From positions 1-37,095 of the forward strand of contig VSPV01000004.1 of the NCBI GenBank assembly GCA_009775605.1: a stretch of 37,095 nt of DNA. The letters run 5' to 3'. Position numbers and translations under genes: made by a program. This DNA comes from Paramuribaculum sp. (GTDB lineage: Bacteria; Bacteroidota; Bacteroidia; Bacteroidales; Muribaculaceae). This document shows, piece by piece, positions 23,739 through 32,517 of this stretch. The notes under the pieces were generated by a model. The model did no database searches and was not told where the DNA came from. It saw only the letters and a program-made list of their open reading frames with translations. The stretch's first letter is position 1. Every line of letters starts with the position of its first letter.

Positions 23739-25319
23739 TCAGTCTTTTCTGGCCACGGGGGGATAGTCGAGGGTGTAGTGCAGACCGCGCGATTCCTTGC
23801 GCTCCTTGGCCTGGCGCATCACCAGATAGGCCACATTGATGATGTTGCGCAGCTCGCATATCTCGCGCGACGCCTTTGAGCATTTGAAGAGGCGCTCGGT
23901 CTCTTCGTAGAGTATGTCGAGGCGGTTCCAGGCGCGGTCCAGTCGCAGATTGCTTCTGACAATGCCCACGTAAGCGCTCATAATCTGGTTCACTTCCTTT
24001 ATGCTCTGGGTTATCAGCACCATTTCCTCGGGGTGGCGTGTGCCTTCGTCGTTCCAGTCGGGCACGTCGTCGCGCAGCGAGATGCCGCTGATTTCGGCTG
24101 AGGCGTGCCGGGCGGCAGCGTCGGCGTAGACCACTGCTTCGATGAGCGAGTTGGATGCCAGGCGGTTGCCTCCGTGCAGACCGGTGCAGCTGCATTCGCC
24201 CACGGCATAGAGGCGCTTTATCGACGATTCTCCGTTGAGATCCACCTTGATGCCTCCGCAGAGATAGTGGGCCGCGGGAGCCACGGGGATGTAGTCCTTG
24301 GTGATGTCAATGCCCAGAGAGAGGCATTTTGCGTATATGTTGGGGAAGTGTCGGCGTGTTTCATCGGGGTCTTTATGGGTAACGTCGAGATACACATGGT
24401 CGGAGCCGGCAAGCTTCATTTCTGTGTCGATGGCGCGTGCCACTATGTCGCGGGGCGCGAGAGAGAGGCGCGGATCGTATTTATGCATGAACTCACGGCC
24501 CTGAAGGTCGCGGAGCACGGCTCCGTAGCCGCGCATGGCCTCGGTGATGAGGAACGAGGGGCGGTCGCCGGGATGATAGAGGGCCGTGGGGTGGAACTGA
24601 ATGAATTCCATGTCCTTCACGGTGCCCTTTGCGCGGTAAACCATGGCTATGCCGTCGCCGGTGGCCACAAGCGGGTTGGTGGTGGTGGTGTAGACGGCTC
24701 CCGTGCCGCCGGTGGCCATGAGCGTTACTTTGGCCAGGAATTTGTCCACGCTTCCGCTTTCGGTGTCGAGAATATAGGCGCCGTAGCAGGTGATGTCGGG
24801 GGTGCGTCGCGTGACTATTTTGCCCAGATGGTGCTGGGTGATGATTTCAATCGCGAAATGATGCTCGAAAATGTCGATATACGGATTCTCCCTCACTTTG
24901 GCTATGAGGCTTTCCTGGATTTCAAAGCCGGTATTGTCGGCATGGTGGAGAATACGGAATTCCGAATGTCCTCCCTCGCGGTGGAGGTCGAATGTGCCGT
25001 CAGGACGCTTATCGAAATTCACGCCCCATTCCACGAGCTGCCTGATCTGAGCCGGAGCACCTTTCACCACCTTTTCCACGGCGGCAGGGTCGCTGAGGTG
25101 GTCGCCGGCCACCATTGTATCGGCGATATGTTTGTCGAAATCGTCTACAAGCAGGTCGGTTACCGAAGCCACTCCTCCCTGAGCGAGGGCTGTGTTGGCC
25201 TCTTCAAGAGTGGTTTTACATATTATTGCCACACGGTGCTTTTCCGAGGCAACCTTCAGGGCGAAACTCATTCCGGCGATGCCGGATCCTATCACGAGAT
25301 AGTCGTAGCGGTATGTCAT
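23739..25319 (-). CDS. nadB: L-aspartate oxidase
   Basis: NadB is a flavoenzyme that oxidises L-aspartate to iminoaspartate, the substrate of NadA in NAD synthesis. The 526 residues show the FAD-binding start YLVIGSGIAGMSFALKV, ALAQGGVASV, the active-site region HREGGHSEFRILHHADNTG, the fumarate-reductase-like block FHPTALYHPGDRPSFLITEA with RDIVARAI, and GECSCTGLHGGNRLASNSL. Oxidase and succinate dehydrogenase flavoproteins are related, but the overall pattern and length are those of NadB. It has its own promoter and lies 17 kb from nadA. Confidence 0.95.
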   Translation of the reverse strand: MTYRYDYLVIGSGIAGMSFALKVASEKHRVAIICKTTLEEANTALAQGGVASVTDLLVDDFDKHIADTMVAGDHLSDPAAVEKVVKGAPAQIRQLVEWGVNFDKRPDGTFDLHREGGHSEFRILHHADNTGFEIQESLIAKVRENPYIDIFEHHFAIEIITQHHLGKIVTRRTPDITCYGAYILDTESGSVDKFLAKVTLMATGGTGAVYTTTTNPLVATGDGIAMVYRAKGTVKDMEFIQFHPTALYHPGDRPSFLITEAMRGYGAVLRDLQGREFMHKYDPRLSLAPRDIVARAIDTEMKLAGSDHVYLDVTHKDPDETRRHFPNIYAKCLSLGIDITKDYIPVAPAAHYLCGGIKVDLNGESSIKRLYAVGECSCTGLHGGNRLASNSLIEAVVYADAAARHASAEISGISLRDDVPDWNDEGTRHPEEMVLITQSIKEVNQIMSAYVGIVRSNLRLDRAWNRLDILYEETERLFKCSKASREICELRNIINVAYLVMRQAKERKESRGLHYTLDYPPVARKD

Positions 25320-25345
25320 TTCAGTGATTGGTTATAACGGCACCG

Positions 25346-25353
25346 CAAATTTA
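25346..25353 (-). promoter_or_regulatory. -7 element of nadB promoter
   Basis: TAAATTTG on the minus strand is a perfect TAnnTTTG, 26 bp before the nadB start codon. I see no good TTTG at the -33 position, so strength is uncertain. Confidence 0.45.
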
Positions 25354-25398
25354 ACCAAAAACGAAATACTTAGAGCTTGTTTAATAATATTTGTTGCT

Positions 25399-25409
25399 GG
25401 GCGAAGCCC
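25399..25409 (-). terminator. Short hairpin directly after the GT4 gene
   Basis: GGGCTTCGCCC on the minus strand starts at the base after the glycosyltransferase stop codon and would form a tight UUC-loop or UUCG-type hairpin. No U run follows. Its place between the GT4 stop and the nadB promoter fits a terminator for the upstream operon. Confidence 0.4.
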
Positions 25410-26708
25410 TTATTTTTTGCCGGAGCGGGAAAGGAGCTCATTGAAGAGGTCGATGTATCTGCGGGCGATTATGCGGCCGGAGAAGCGGCGGCGCACGCTG
25501 TCGTGGAGGGCCTGTCGGTCAGGCTTCTCTGCCAGCGCCCAGATTATGCCGGCGGCTATTTCCTTGATATCGCCGAAGGGTGCAAGGTAGCCGTCGACTT
25601 TATGTGTGATGATGTCGGCCTGTCCTCCGCGGTCGAATGTCACCGGCAGGCATCCTGACGCCTGGCCTTCGATGAGTGTCCCCGGCAGAGTTTCGTAGAG
25701 CGAGGTGCTGAGCACCACACAGGCTGCGGCGTAGAGTTCCTTGAGAGCTGTGGGGTCGGAGATGCGTCCGAACTCGTAGTGGGGAAAACGCAGGCGGTCG
25801 AATGCCGAGGGATCGCGCACCTCTCCGAAAAAGATGGCTATGCTGTTGCGGGATGTCTCGGGATGGTTGTCGAAGAGATAGTTGAGGGCATCTATTGCAT
25901 AGTCGAGGCCCTTGATTTTGTCGTCGAGACGGGCCGCTCCCATCAGTATGATATGTTTGTCGGGGTTGAGGTCGTAATGGGTCAGGCGCACGGTCGATTC
26001 GGTGGAGAAAGCGTCGATGGGAAAGGCGTTGGGAATCACTCTCACGTCCCGGGATGCAAGCAGCGAACTCCTGCGGCAGCGCTCGGCAAGCCAGTTGCTC
26101 ACGGCCACAAATGTTATGGGCACACGTCTGTACAGCTCCGCTTTCTTCTTCCATACCTTGTGGGAGAGATCCTTCGGGTCGGCAGAATTCAGAAGGGGAC
26201 AGCAGCCGCACTCGTTCTCATAACGGCTGCATTCGTAGGCGTGATGGCATATTCCGGTGAGACACCACATGTCGTGCATGGTCCATACGAGCGGCTTGCC
26301 CGTCTGTCCGAGCTTTCTGATTCCCGAAAGTGACAGAAGACCCTGATTAATCCATGAGAGCACTATCACGTCGGCCTCTTTCACCCAGGGGTGCCGGTGG
26401 ACGGGAACGCCCAGACTGGCTGTTGATACCTTGAAAAGATTCGCATAGGAGAAGCCGTTACGGGCCATGATTTCCAGACGCTCGGCCATGAAGCGGAATC
26501 CGCGGTTGAAACGTGACGAAATCACATCCACCTCGGGGCTCTGCGTGGTCTTGGTGTAGACGAGCATTCTTGCGTCGACACCTTCGTGGCGCAGGGCGTT
26601 CATCAGCCGGTAGGTGACGATGGAAGCTCCGCCAAGCAGGTCGCTGTGGCAGACAAGGACCACTTTCAGAGGGCGTTTGGCAGGCAGTTTTGAATCGTTT
26701 TCTGTCAT
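25410..26708 (-). CDS. Glycosyltransferase family 4-like protein
   Basis: The 432-residue GT-B enzyme should transfer a sugar from a nucleotide donor onto a surface glycan. N-terminal domain: VVLVCHSDLLGGASIVTYRL and VWTMHDMWCLTGICHH, the WcaC-like acceptor half, with a Cys-rich insertion (YECSRYENECGCCPLL) often seen in this subgroup. C-terminal domain: VIPNAFPIDAF, DKHIILMGAARLDDKIKGL and the E-x7-E nucleotide-sugar motif in YETLPGTLIEGQASG. The donor and acceptor cannot be told. It is the last gene of the long minus-strand group that includes the flippase and GT9. Confidence 0.9.
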   Translation of the reverse strand: MTENDSKLPAKRPLKVVLVCHSDLLGGASIVTYRLMNALRHEGVDARMLVYTKTTQSPEVDVISSRFNRGFRFMAERLEIMARNGFSYANLFKVSTASLGVPVHRHPWVKEADVIVLSWINQGLLSLSGIRKLGQTGKPLVWTMHDMWCLTGICHHAYECSRYENECGCCPLLNSADPKDLSHKVWKKKAELYRRVPITFVAVSNWLAERCRRSSLLASRDVRVIPNAFPIDAFSTESTVRLTHYDLNPDKHIILMGAARLDDKIKGLDYAIDALNYLFDNHPETSRNSIAIFFGEVRDPSAFDRLRFPHYEFGRISDPTALKELYAAACVVLSTSLYETLPGTLIEGQASGCLPVTFDRGGQADIITHKVDGYLAPFGDIKEIAAGIIWALAEKPDRQALHDSVRRRFSGRIIARRYIDLFNELLSRSGKK

Positions 26709-26746
26709 GATGCGGGAATGGTTATGCGTGGTAGCGGCAACTCGGT

Positions 26747-28147
26747 TTATTTTCTGGCGTCAGGAGCCGTCTTTTTGCTTTGTGAGAAGTTCTGTGGGGA
26801 GGGAGTGTTGACAATCTCTATCTCGTCGAGCGAGAGGCGCGCGCAGAGATACTCGCGGAACTTGGCGAGCTGTTCGGCCGAGAGCGGCGAGGAATAGTGC
26901 ACAAGGGCCACGTTGACAGTATCAGGCTTATCGCCTGCAGTGGATGAGAATATGCTTTTGGATATGGCTATATCACGTATCTGTGGCCACAGCACTTTCA
27001 GTTCGGGGGCTATCTTGGAGCCGAAGTCCTGGGAGCGGCGCACGTCGGCCACGATGGTCCGCAGGGAATCTATGGTCTGCTGCTGTGTTGTGATGGTGGA
27101 CTGCGCCATCTGATATATGTCGCGCATGTTCTCGTTCTGTGCCGAGGGCTTCACTATGTTGCCGCCCTGTATGAATGAAAGCTGGGTGCCTTCGAGTCCG
27201 TAGTATTGCAGACGGGAGGTCAGGGCAAGCTCGAGGGAGTCAACAGGCAGAGGCTGTCCGATGAGTGCTATGGTGATTTTCCGGTCCTTGCCTTTGATTG
27301 TGGCCTTTTCGGAAAGCACCTGCGTGGCGGGGAAAACGCATTCGTGGGCCACGAACTTCTGTGCCTGCATGTTGAATTTGTTCTGGCGCAGCATGTTGTA
27401 GGTAAGATAGATGCTCGGAAGCATTGTGAGGATGGCGAGGGTGTAGACCCATGTGCGTACGCGGCGCGCGCGGGAGTCGTTGACAATATTGGCGCCTTTG
27501 TATCCCAGCAGCTTCACGCCTATGAATGTGGCGAATGCTATGTAGATGGAGTTGATTATGAACAGATAGAACGCGCCGAAGAAGTAGGAGAGCTGCCAGG
27601 TGGCGAGGCCGTAGCCCGCGGTGCAGAGCGGCGGCATGAGGGCGGTGGCTATGGCCACGCCGGGTATCACATTGCCTTTATGGCGCGCGCCGATGGCTAT
27701 GATTCCCGCGCCGCCGCCGAAGAAGCCTATCAGGACGTCGTAGATGGTTGGGGAGGTGCGGGCCAGCAGTTCGCTGTGGCCTTCGGCCACCGGCGATATG
27801 AGGAAGTAGATGGTGGATGCCAGTACGGAGAATCCGGCCGCTATCACGAGGTTGCGCAGACAGCGCTTGAGAAGGTCGAAGTCATGTATTCCCACTCCGA
27901 GTCCCAGACCGATTATAGGCCCCATGAGCGGCGAGATGAGCATGGCGCCGATTATCACGGCCGTGGAATTGGTGTTGAGGCCAAGGGAGGCGATGAGGAT
28001 GGCGAGGACGAGAATGATGATGTTGATGCCTCGGAAAGTCACGTCGTCGCGAATGGACTTTTCAGCGTCGGCCTGGGGGACGAGCTGGGCCGTAAGCGTG
28101 AAGTAACCTACGGCGAAGGTCTTGAGTCTTTTGAGAAGATTGTCCAT
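26747..28147 (-). CDS. DUF389 family membrane protein
   Basis: The 466-residue protein begins with a short cytoplasmic stretch and has six or so membrane segments in the DUF389 (TIGR00341) core: IIILVLAILIASLGLNTNST, VIIGAMLISPLMGPIIGLGL and VIPGVAIATALMPPLCTAGY. About 220 C-terminal residues are soluble with a coiled-coil stretch (AQSTITTQQQTIDSLRTIV). Family function is unknown; a transport role is usually guessed. It lies between the GT4 and flippase genes on the same strand, with gaps of 38-48 bp. Confidence 0.88.
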   Translation of the reverse strand: MDNLLKRLKTFAVGYFTLTAQLVPQADAEKSIRDDVTFRGINIIILVLAILIASLGLNTNSTAVIIGAMLISPLMGPIIGLGLGVGIHDFDLLKRCLRNLVIAAGFSVLASTIYFLISPVAEGHSELLARTSPTIYDVLIGFFGGGAGIIAIGARHKGNVIPGVAIATALMPPLCTAGYGLATWQLSYFFGAFYLFIINSIYIAFATFIGVKLLGYKGANIVNDSRARRVRTWVYTLAILTMLPSIYLTYNMLRQNKFNMQAQKFVAHECVFPATQVLSEKATIKGKDRKITIALIGQPLPVDSLELALTSRLQYYGLEGTQLSFIQGGNIVKPSAQNENMRDIYQMAQSTITTQQQTIDSLRTIVADVRRSQDFGSKIAPELKVLWPQIRDIAISKSIFSSTAGDKPDTVNVALVHYSSPLSAEQLAKFREYLCARLSLDEIEIVNTPSPQNFSQSKKTAPDARK

Positions 28148-28195
28148 TTAAGAGTTTTTGTTTTTAGCGGTCAGGAAGATATGGGTTGCGGTCAG

Positions 28196-29716
28196 CTATT
28201 TGTTTCGGGAGAATCTGCCGAGCGGAATGAGCTCCGAGATTGTCACTCCCTCTATTTTTATTGCGGCGCCCACATAGGCGGCAAGCAGGAAGGTGCGCAG
28301 CGGAATGTTGATCCACTGCGAAGGTACGGTCACCGCGGCGGCGAACAAATAGAGCGCCATGGCCAGAACGAAATAGAATCCCAGGCGTCCCACGCCATAG
28401 TCAATGGGATATTTCACCCGGCCTATGAGATAGCTGGCAACCATCATGGTGCCATAGCATCCCAGCGCGGCCCATGCGCATCCCATATAGCCCATGCGGG
28501 GCACGAGGATAATGTTGAGGAGCAGTGTCATTGCCAGCCCCATGAGCGAGAACCACATTCCCCAGCGGGTCTGGTCGGTGAGCTTGTACCACAGCGAGAG
28601 GTTGAAGAACACACCGAAGAAAAATTCGGCTATCATCACCACCGGCACCACTTTCAGTCCGCTGAAATAGCGGGGCGAGATGAAATAGCGCAGGAAGTCG
28701 AGATAGAACATCACGAAGAGGAATATGGCCATGGCGAAAATCACGAACCATTTCATGGCCAGGGCATAGACGGCAAGCTTGTCGGTGCCTTTGCTGCGGT
28801 TCTGCGAGAAGATGAAGGGCTCGTAGGCGAAGCGGAAGGCCTGGATGAACATCACCATCACTATGGCAATCTTGTAGTTGGCGCCGTATATGCCGAGCTG
28901 CTGCATGGCGGTGGCCTTGTCGGCCACGAGATAGGGCAGCAGAATTTTGTCGAGGGTCTGGTTCATGATTCCGGCTACTCCGAGTACCAGAAGTGGCGCG
29001 GAATAGGCAAGCATGCGTCGTAACAGGGCCCCGTCGAAACGCCAGCGGAAACCGGTGAGCTCAGGCAGCAGTGTAAGAAGGGTTATGGCCGAGGCCGCGA
29101 AGTTGCTCAGGAAAATGTAGCCTATGCCGTAGGCGGGGTCGAAAAACCAGCTGACGGTTTCGGGAGCCTGTGCGTAAAGCCAGGGGCAGATGAGGATGAA
29201 GAAGATGTTGAGAGTGATGTTTATGCCGATATTCAGGAGCTTCAGGGCGGCGAAACGCAACGCCTTGTTGCTGTAGCGGAGGTAGGCGAAGGGGATTGCC
29301 GTGAAGGCGTCGAGAGCCACGGTAGCGGCCATGAGCCATGCGAACGACGGATGGCCCGGGCAGTGAAGCACACCGGTCACGGGGCCGAGAAACACCAGCA
29401 CCAGTGCAAAGAACACCGAGGAGCTTACGGCGAGAGAGATGAGCGATGTGGAATAGACCACCGCCGGGTCTGCATCAGCTCCGTCCGGAGAGTCGCCGCG
29501 GGGATTGGCGAAGCGGAAGAAGCCTGTCTCCATGCCGTAGGTGAGGATAATCAGAGCCAGCGCCGTGATGGAGTAGATGTAGGTGACCACTCCGTACTCC
29601 GACGTGGAGAACATCACTGTGTAGAGCGGCACGAGACACCAGTTGATGAAGCGTCCCACAATGCTGCTCAGGCCGTATATGGCCGTGTCCTTTGCCAGCG
29701 ATTTTATCGAGCCCAT
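28196..29716 (-). CDS. Lipopolysaccharide/O-antigen-type flippase (MOP superfamily)
   Basis: The 506-residue integral membrane protein has about 13-14 hydrophobic segments and the Wzx-like N-terminus DTAIYGLSSIVGRFINWCLV followed by PLYTVMFSTSEYGVVTYIYS. Such flippases move lipid-linked oligosaccharides across the inner membrane. The neighbouring GT4, GT9 and DUF4254 genes support a role in a surface glycan. The typical central block YGANYKIAIVMVMFIQAFRF is present. It starts 21 bp downstream of the ruvB stop. The exact substrate is unknown. Confidence 0.9.
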   Translation of the reverse strand: MGSIKSLAKDTAIYGLSSIVGRFINWCLVPLYTVMFSTSEYGVVTYIYSITALALIILTYGMETGFFRFANPRGDSPDGADADPAVVYSTSLISLAVSSSVFFALVLVFLGPVTGVLHCPGHPSFAWLMAATVALDAFTAIPFAYLRYSNKALRFAALKLLNIGINITLNIFFILICPWLYAQAPETVSWFFDPAYGIGYIFLSNFAASAITLLTLLPELTGFRWRFDGALLRRMLAYSAPLLVLGVAGIMNQTLDKILLPYLVADKATAMQQLGIYGANYKIAIVMVMFIQAFRFAYEPFIFSQNRSKGTDKLAVYALAMKWFVIFAMAIFLFVMFYLDFLRYFISPRYFSGLKVVPVVMIAEFFFGVFFNLSLWYKLTDQTRWGMWFSLMGLAMTLLLNIILVPRMGYMGCAWAALGCYGTMMVASYLIGRVKYPIDYGVGRLGFYFVLAMALYLFAAAVTVPSQWINIPLRTFLLAAYVGAAIKIEGVTISELIPLGRFSRNK

Positions 29717-29737
29717 TACATTGCTTTTGTTATCAGA

Positions 29738-30769
29738 TCAGAACAGCGAGCCCTGGTCGGAGCGCCGGTCGAGTCCCAGATGGGTGTAGGCCAGCTGGGT
29801 CACCTCACGTCCGCGGGGAGTGCGTTTGAGAAATCCTTCTTTGATGAGGAACGGTTCGTAGACCTCTTCCACCGTACCGGTGTCCTCGCCGAGGGCGGTG
29901 GCGATTGTGCCGAGACCCACGGGGCCGCCGTTGAATTTGGTGATTATGGTGGTGAGAAGCTTATTGTCGATTTCGTCGAGCCCGTAGCGGTCGATATTCA
30001 GGGCCTCGAGGGCGAAGCACGCTATCTCGGGGTCGATATGGCCGTTGCCTTTCACCTGTGCGAAATCGCGCACGCGGCGCAGCAGGCGGTTGGCTATTCG
30101 GGGCGTGCCGCGGCTGCGCAGGGCTATCTCGTGGGCGGCCGCGCCGGTGCAGCGTACGCCCAGAAGCGAGGCCGAGCGGAGTATGATGCGCTCCAGCACC
30201 TCGTGGTCGTAGTATTCCAGATGGCAGTTTATGCCGAAGCGCGCGCGCAGGGGCGACGTCAGAAGGCCGCTGCGGGTGGTGGCGCCAATGAGGGTGAAGG
30301 GGGAGAGGGAGAGCTGCACGGAGCGCGCTCCGGGACCCTTGTCTATCATTATGTCGATGCGGTAGTCCTCCATGGCGGAATAAAGGTATTCCTCCACCAC
30401 GGGACTGAGCCGGTGGATTTCGTCGATGAAGAGAACGTCGTTTTCCTCAAGCGAGGTGAGAATGCCGGCCAGGTCACCGGGTTTGTCGAGCACGGGGCCG
30501 GATGTCACCTTGAAACCGACGCCGAGTTCGTTGGCGATGATGGCGGAGAGGGTGGTTTTTCCCAGGCCGGGAGGGCCGTGGAGCAGGAGATGGTCAAGGG
30601 CCTCGTGGCGCAGCCGGGCTGCGGCCACGAATACCTTGAGATTCTCCACAATCTTGTCCTGCCCCGCGAATGAGTCGAATTCCGAGGGGCGCAGGGCGCG
30701 TTCAAGCTCCTGCTCTCCGCGGGGGAGCGATGCCGCTCCGGCGTTGCGTATGTCGAAACTGTCTTCCAT
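29738..30769 (-). CDS. ruvB: Holliday junction branch migration ATPase RuvB
   Basis: RuvB is the hexameric motor that works with RuvA on Holliday junctions. The 343-residue protein carries the family start LRPSEFDSFAGQDKIVENL, Walker A GPPGLGKT (65-72), Walker B LFIDEIHR (113-120), sensor I IGATTRSGLL and the arginine-finger region SPLRARFGI, plus the C-terminal winged helix (EPFLIKEGFLKRTPRGR). It lies 5 bp after the GT9 gene and 21 bp before the flippase, inside an otherwise cell-envelope operon. No ruvA or ruvC is in the window. Confidence 0.97.
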   Translation of the reverse strand: MEDSFDIRNAGAASLPRGEQELERALRPSEFDSFAGQDKIVENLKVFVAAARLRHEALDHLLLHGPPGLGKTTLSAIIANELGVGFKVTSGPVLDKPGDLAGILTSLEENDVLFIDEIHRLSPVVEEYLYSAMEDYRIDIMIDKGPGARSVQLSLSPFTLIGATTRSGLLTSPLRARFGINCHLEYYDHEVLERIILRSASLLGVRCTGAAAHEIALRSRGTPRIANRLLRRVRDFAQVKGNGHIDPEIACFALEALNIDRYGLDEIDNKLLTTIITKFNGGPVGLGTIATALGEDTGTVEEVYEPFLIKEGFLKRTPRGREVTQLAYTHLGLDRRSDQGSLF

Positions 30770-30774
30770 CGGGG

Positions 30775-31893
30775 CTATGATTGTTTTTTATTTGTTGGTT
30801 CTGTAACGGAATCACGGGCGGGGAAATGGCGGCGCACTGCGGCGGCTACTTCCTCGGGGCTGATGGGGGCGAAGCAGCGGTAATCGCCATAGCGGCAGGG
30901 CTTGTTGCCGAACACGGAGCAGGGACGGCAGTCAACCTGCGCCTGGATTATGTCGGACGGCTGCTGGCGCCATGCCGTGAATCCTGCGAAAGGATGGGTG
31001 GCGCCCCACACGCTTACCACAGGGCATCCGGCCACCGCCGCGAGATGTGCATTGCCGGAGTCCATGGCCAGCATGCAGTCCAGAAATGCCATCAGTGTGA
31101 GCTCCACTTCGAATCCGAGCCTGCGTCCGGCGAGCGAGGTGACGCGGGGATAGCGTGAGGCCCAGCTTTCGAGAATCTCGCGCTCCTTGCCTCCGCCTCC
31201 GAAAAGGAAAATCCTGACCGACGGGTCGGCGGAAAGCAGCTCCACCACGCGCTCCATGCGCTCCGCCGGGTAGACTTTGCCCTGATGGGCTGCAAAGGGC
31301 GCTATTCCTACCCATCGCTCTTCAGGCGCCTTTGGGGAGGTTACGGTGGCGAATAAAGCGGGGTCGGCACCGGCGTCTTCCCACAATGAGCGGAAGGAGT
31401 CGGAAATCTCGAATTCAAGGGATGCGAACACCCGGGCGTAACGTTCGGCCGATGACGGCAGCGGGACGAGTTTGCGCGATTTCGGATCGGTGAGGCGCCG
31501 CTTGTCGGCACGGCCTTTGTCAATCACTGCAACCTTTACTCCGGCTGTCACGGCGGCTGTGAGACGCATGATACGTGTGCGTATCACATTGTGGAGGTCG
31601 GCCAGATGTGTTATGCCGTAGTCTCTTATCAGCTCTACGGTGAGTCGGGCCAGACCAACGGGGCCGGAGTATTTTCCGCGTATGTCGGCCTCCACCACCG
31701 TCAGGTTGGGGGGCGGATTCAGAAACAGGGATTTCAGCGGACGCGCGGTCACCATCACGAACTGTGTGAGGGGATTGGCATGGCACACGCTGTAGACCAC
31801 AGGAATGGCCATGGCCACGTCGCCCAGTGCCGAGAAGCGGGTGATGAGTACCGAACGGGGCCTGTCGATGTTATTTTTCTGTTTTGCTGGCAT
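30775..31893 (-). CDS. Glycosyltransferase family 9 (heptosyltransferase-like)
   Basis: The 372-residue GT-B enzyme resembles ADP-heptose:LPS heptosyltransferases: N-terminal SVLITRFSALGDVAMAIPVV with the conserved Asp for catalysis, VGIAPFAAHQGKVYPAERM, and the nucleotide-binding block LAMDSGNAHLAAVAGCPVVS followed by VWGATHPFAGF. A C-terminal Cys-rich segment (CRPCSVFGNKPCRYGDYRCF) is typical of Bacteroidetes members. It likely acts on lipid A core or another cell-surface glycan. Its start overlaps the DUF4254 gene by 23 bp, so the two are translationally linked. Confidence 0.92.
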   Translation of the reverse strand: MPAKQKNNIDRPRSVLITRFSALGDVAMAIPVVYSVCHANPLTQFVMVTARPLKSLFLNPPPNLTVVEADIRGKYSGPVGLARLTVELIRDYGITHLADLHNVIRTRIMRLTAAVTAGVKVAVIDKGRADKRRLTDPKSRKLVPLPSSAERYARVFASLEFEISDSFRSLWEDAGADPALFATVTSPKAPEERWVGIAPFAAHQGKVYPAERMERVVELLSADPSVRIFLFGGGGKEREILESWASRYPRVTSLAGRRLGFEVELTLMAFLDCMLAMDSGNAHLAAVAGCPVVSVWGATHPFAGFTAWRQQPSDIIQAQVDCRPCSVFGNKPCRYGDYRCFAPISPEEVAAAVRRHFPARDSVTEPTNKKQS

Positions 31894-32485
31894 AAAGGAC
31901 CGGATTGGTGGCCGGGTCGTTATACATTTTCATCTGGCGGTAGACCTTCATGTATTTGCGGCCGGCCTCTATGTCCTCGAGCAGGGTATCAATGGCCTGC
32001 GAGAGGTCGGTGCGCTGCTCCAGAAGCACGTCGAGCTTGGCGGCGCAGCGGGCTTTGTGGGCGGCGTCGGCGTCGGTGCGCTCTGTCTCGGCCTTCATGT
32101 GATAGATTTTGAGGGCGAGAATCGAGAGGCGGTCTATGGCCCAGGCGGGGCTTTCGGTGTTGATGGTGGCGTCGGGCTGCGGGGTTATACCGGCGTATTT
32201 GTCGCGGAAGAATGTGTCGATTTCCTCCACCATGTCGGTGCGCACCTGATTGGAGCGGTCGATTCGGCGTTTCAGTTCGAGGGCCTCCACCGGGTCGATG
32301 GCGGGGTCGCGTATTATGTCCTCCATGTGCCACTGTATGGCGTCGACCATGTTTTTGGCAAAGAGAGTGTGCTCAATCGAGCCTTCTGAGTAGGGATTGG
32401 CTACGGGGGCGTCGATGCAGTCGGTCACATGGTAGGCTTCAGTGGCCTGATTGAAGATGGTGTTGCATTGCTTGGCGAAATCCAT
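31871..32485 (-). CDS. DUF4254 domain protein
   Basis: This 204-residue soluble, helix-rich protein fits DUF4254: EGSIEHTLFAKNMVDAIQWH, WHMEDIIRDP, ALELKRRIDRSNQVRTDMVE and SPAWAIDRLSILALKIYHM. The family is common in Bacteroidetes next to GT9 glycosyltransferase genes, as here, where the ends overlap by 23 bp. That recurrent pairing suggests a shared function in glycan assembly, but no activity is known. It begins 32 bp after the stop of the 657-residue membrane protein gene. Confidence 0.85.
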   Translation of the reverse strand: MDFAKQCNTIFNQATEAYHVTDCIDAPVANPYSEGSIEHTLFAKNMVDAIQWHMEDIIRDPAIDPVEALELKRRIDRSNQVRTDMVEEIDTFFRDKYAGITPQPDATINTESPAWAIDRLSILALKIYHMKAETERTDADAAHKARCAAKLDVLLEQRTDLSQAIDTLLEDIEAGRKYMKVYRQMKMYNDPATNPVLYASKTEK

Positions 32486-32517
32486 GGCTGAGGTTGGTTT
32501 TAAGGATTATGTAATGT

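Noticed and set aside
24105..25337. 410-codon plus-strand open frame opposite nadB
   Set aside because: It mirrors nadB codons; no recognised motif, while nadB on the other strand has all family motifs.
27206..29023. 605-codon plus-strand open frame opposite DUF389 and flippase genes
   Set aside because: His/Gly/Glu-rich low-complexity translation typical of the antisense of GC-rich membrane protein genes.
29351..30673. 440-codon plus-strand open frame opposite the flippase and ruvB
   Set aside because: Antisense of two well-recognised genes; no domain seen.
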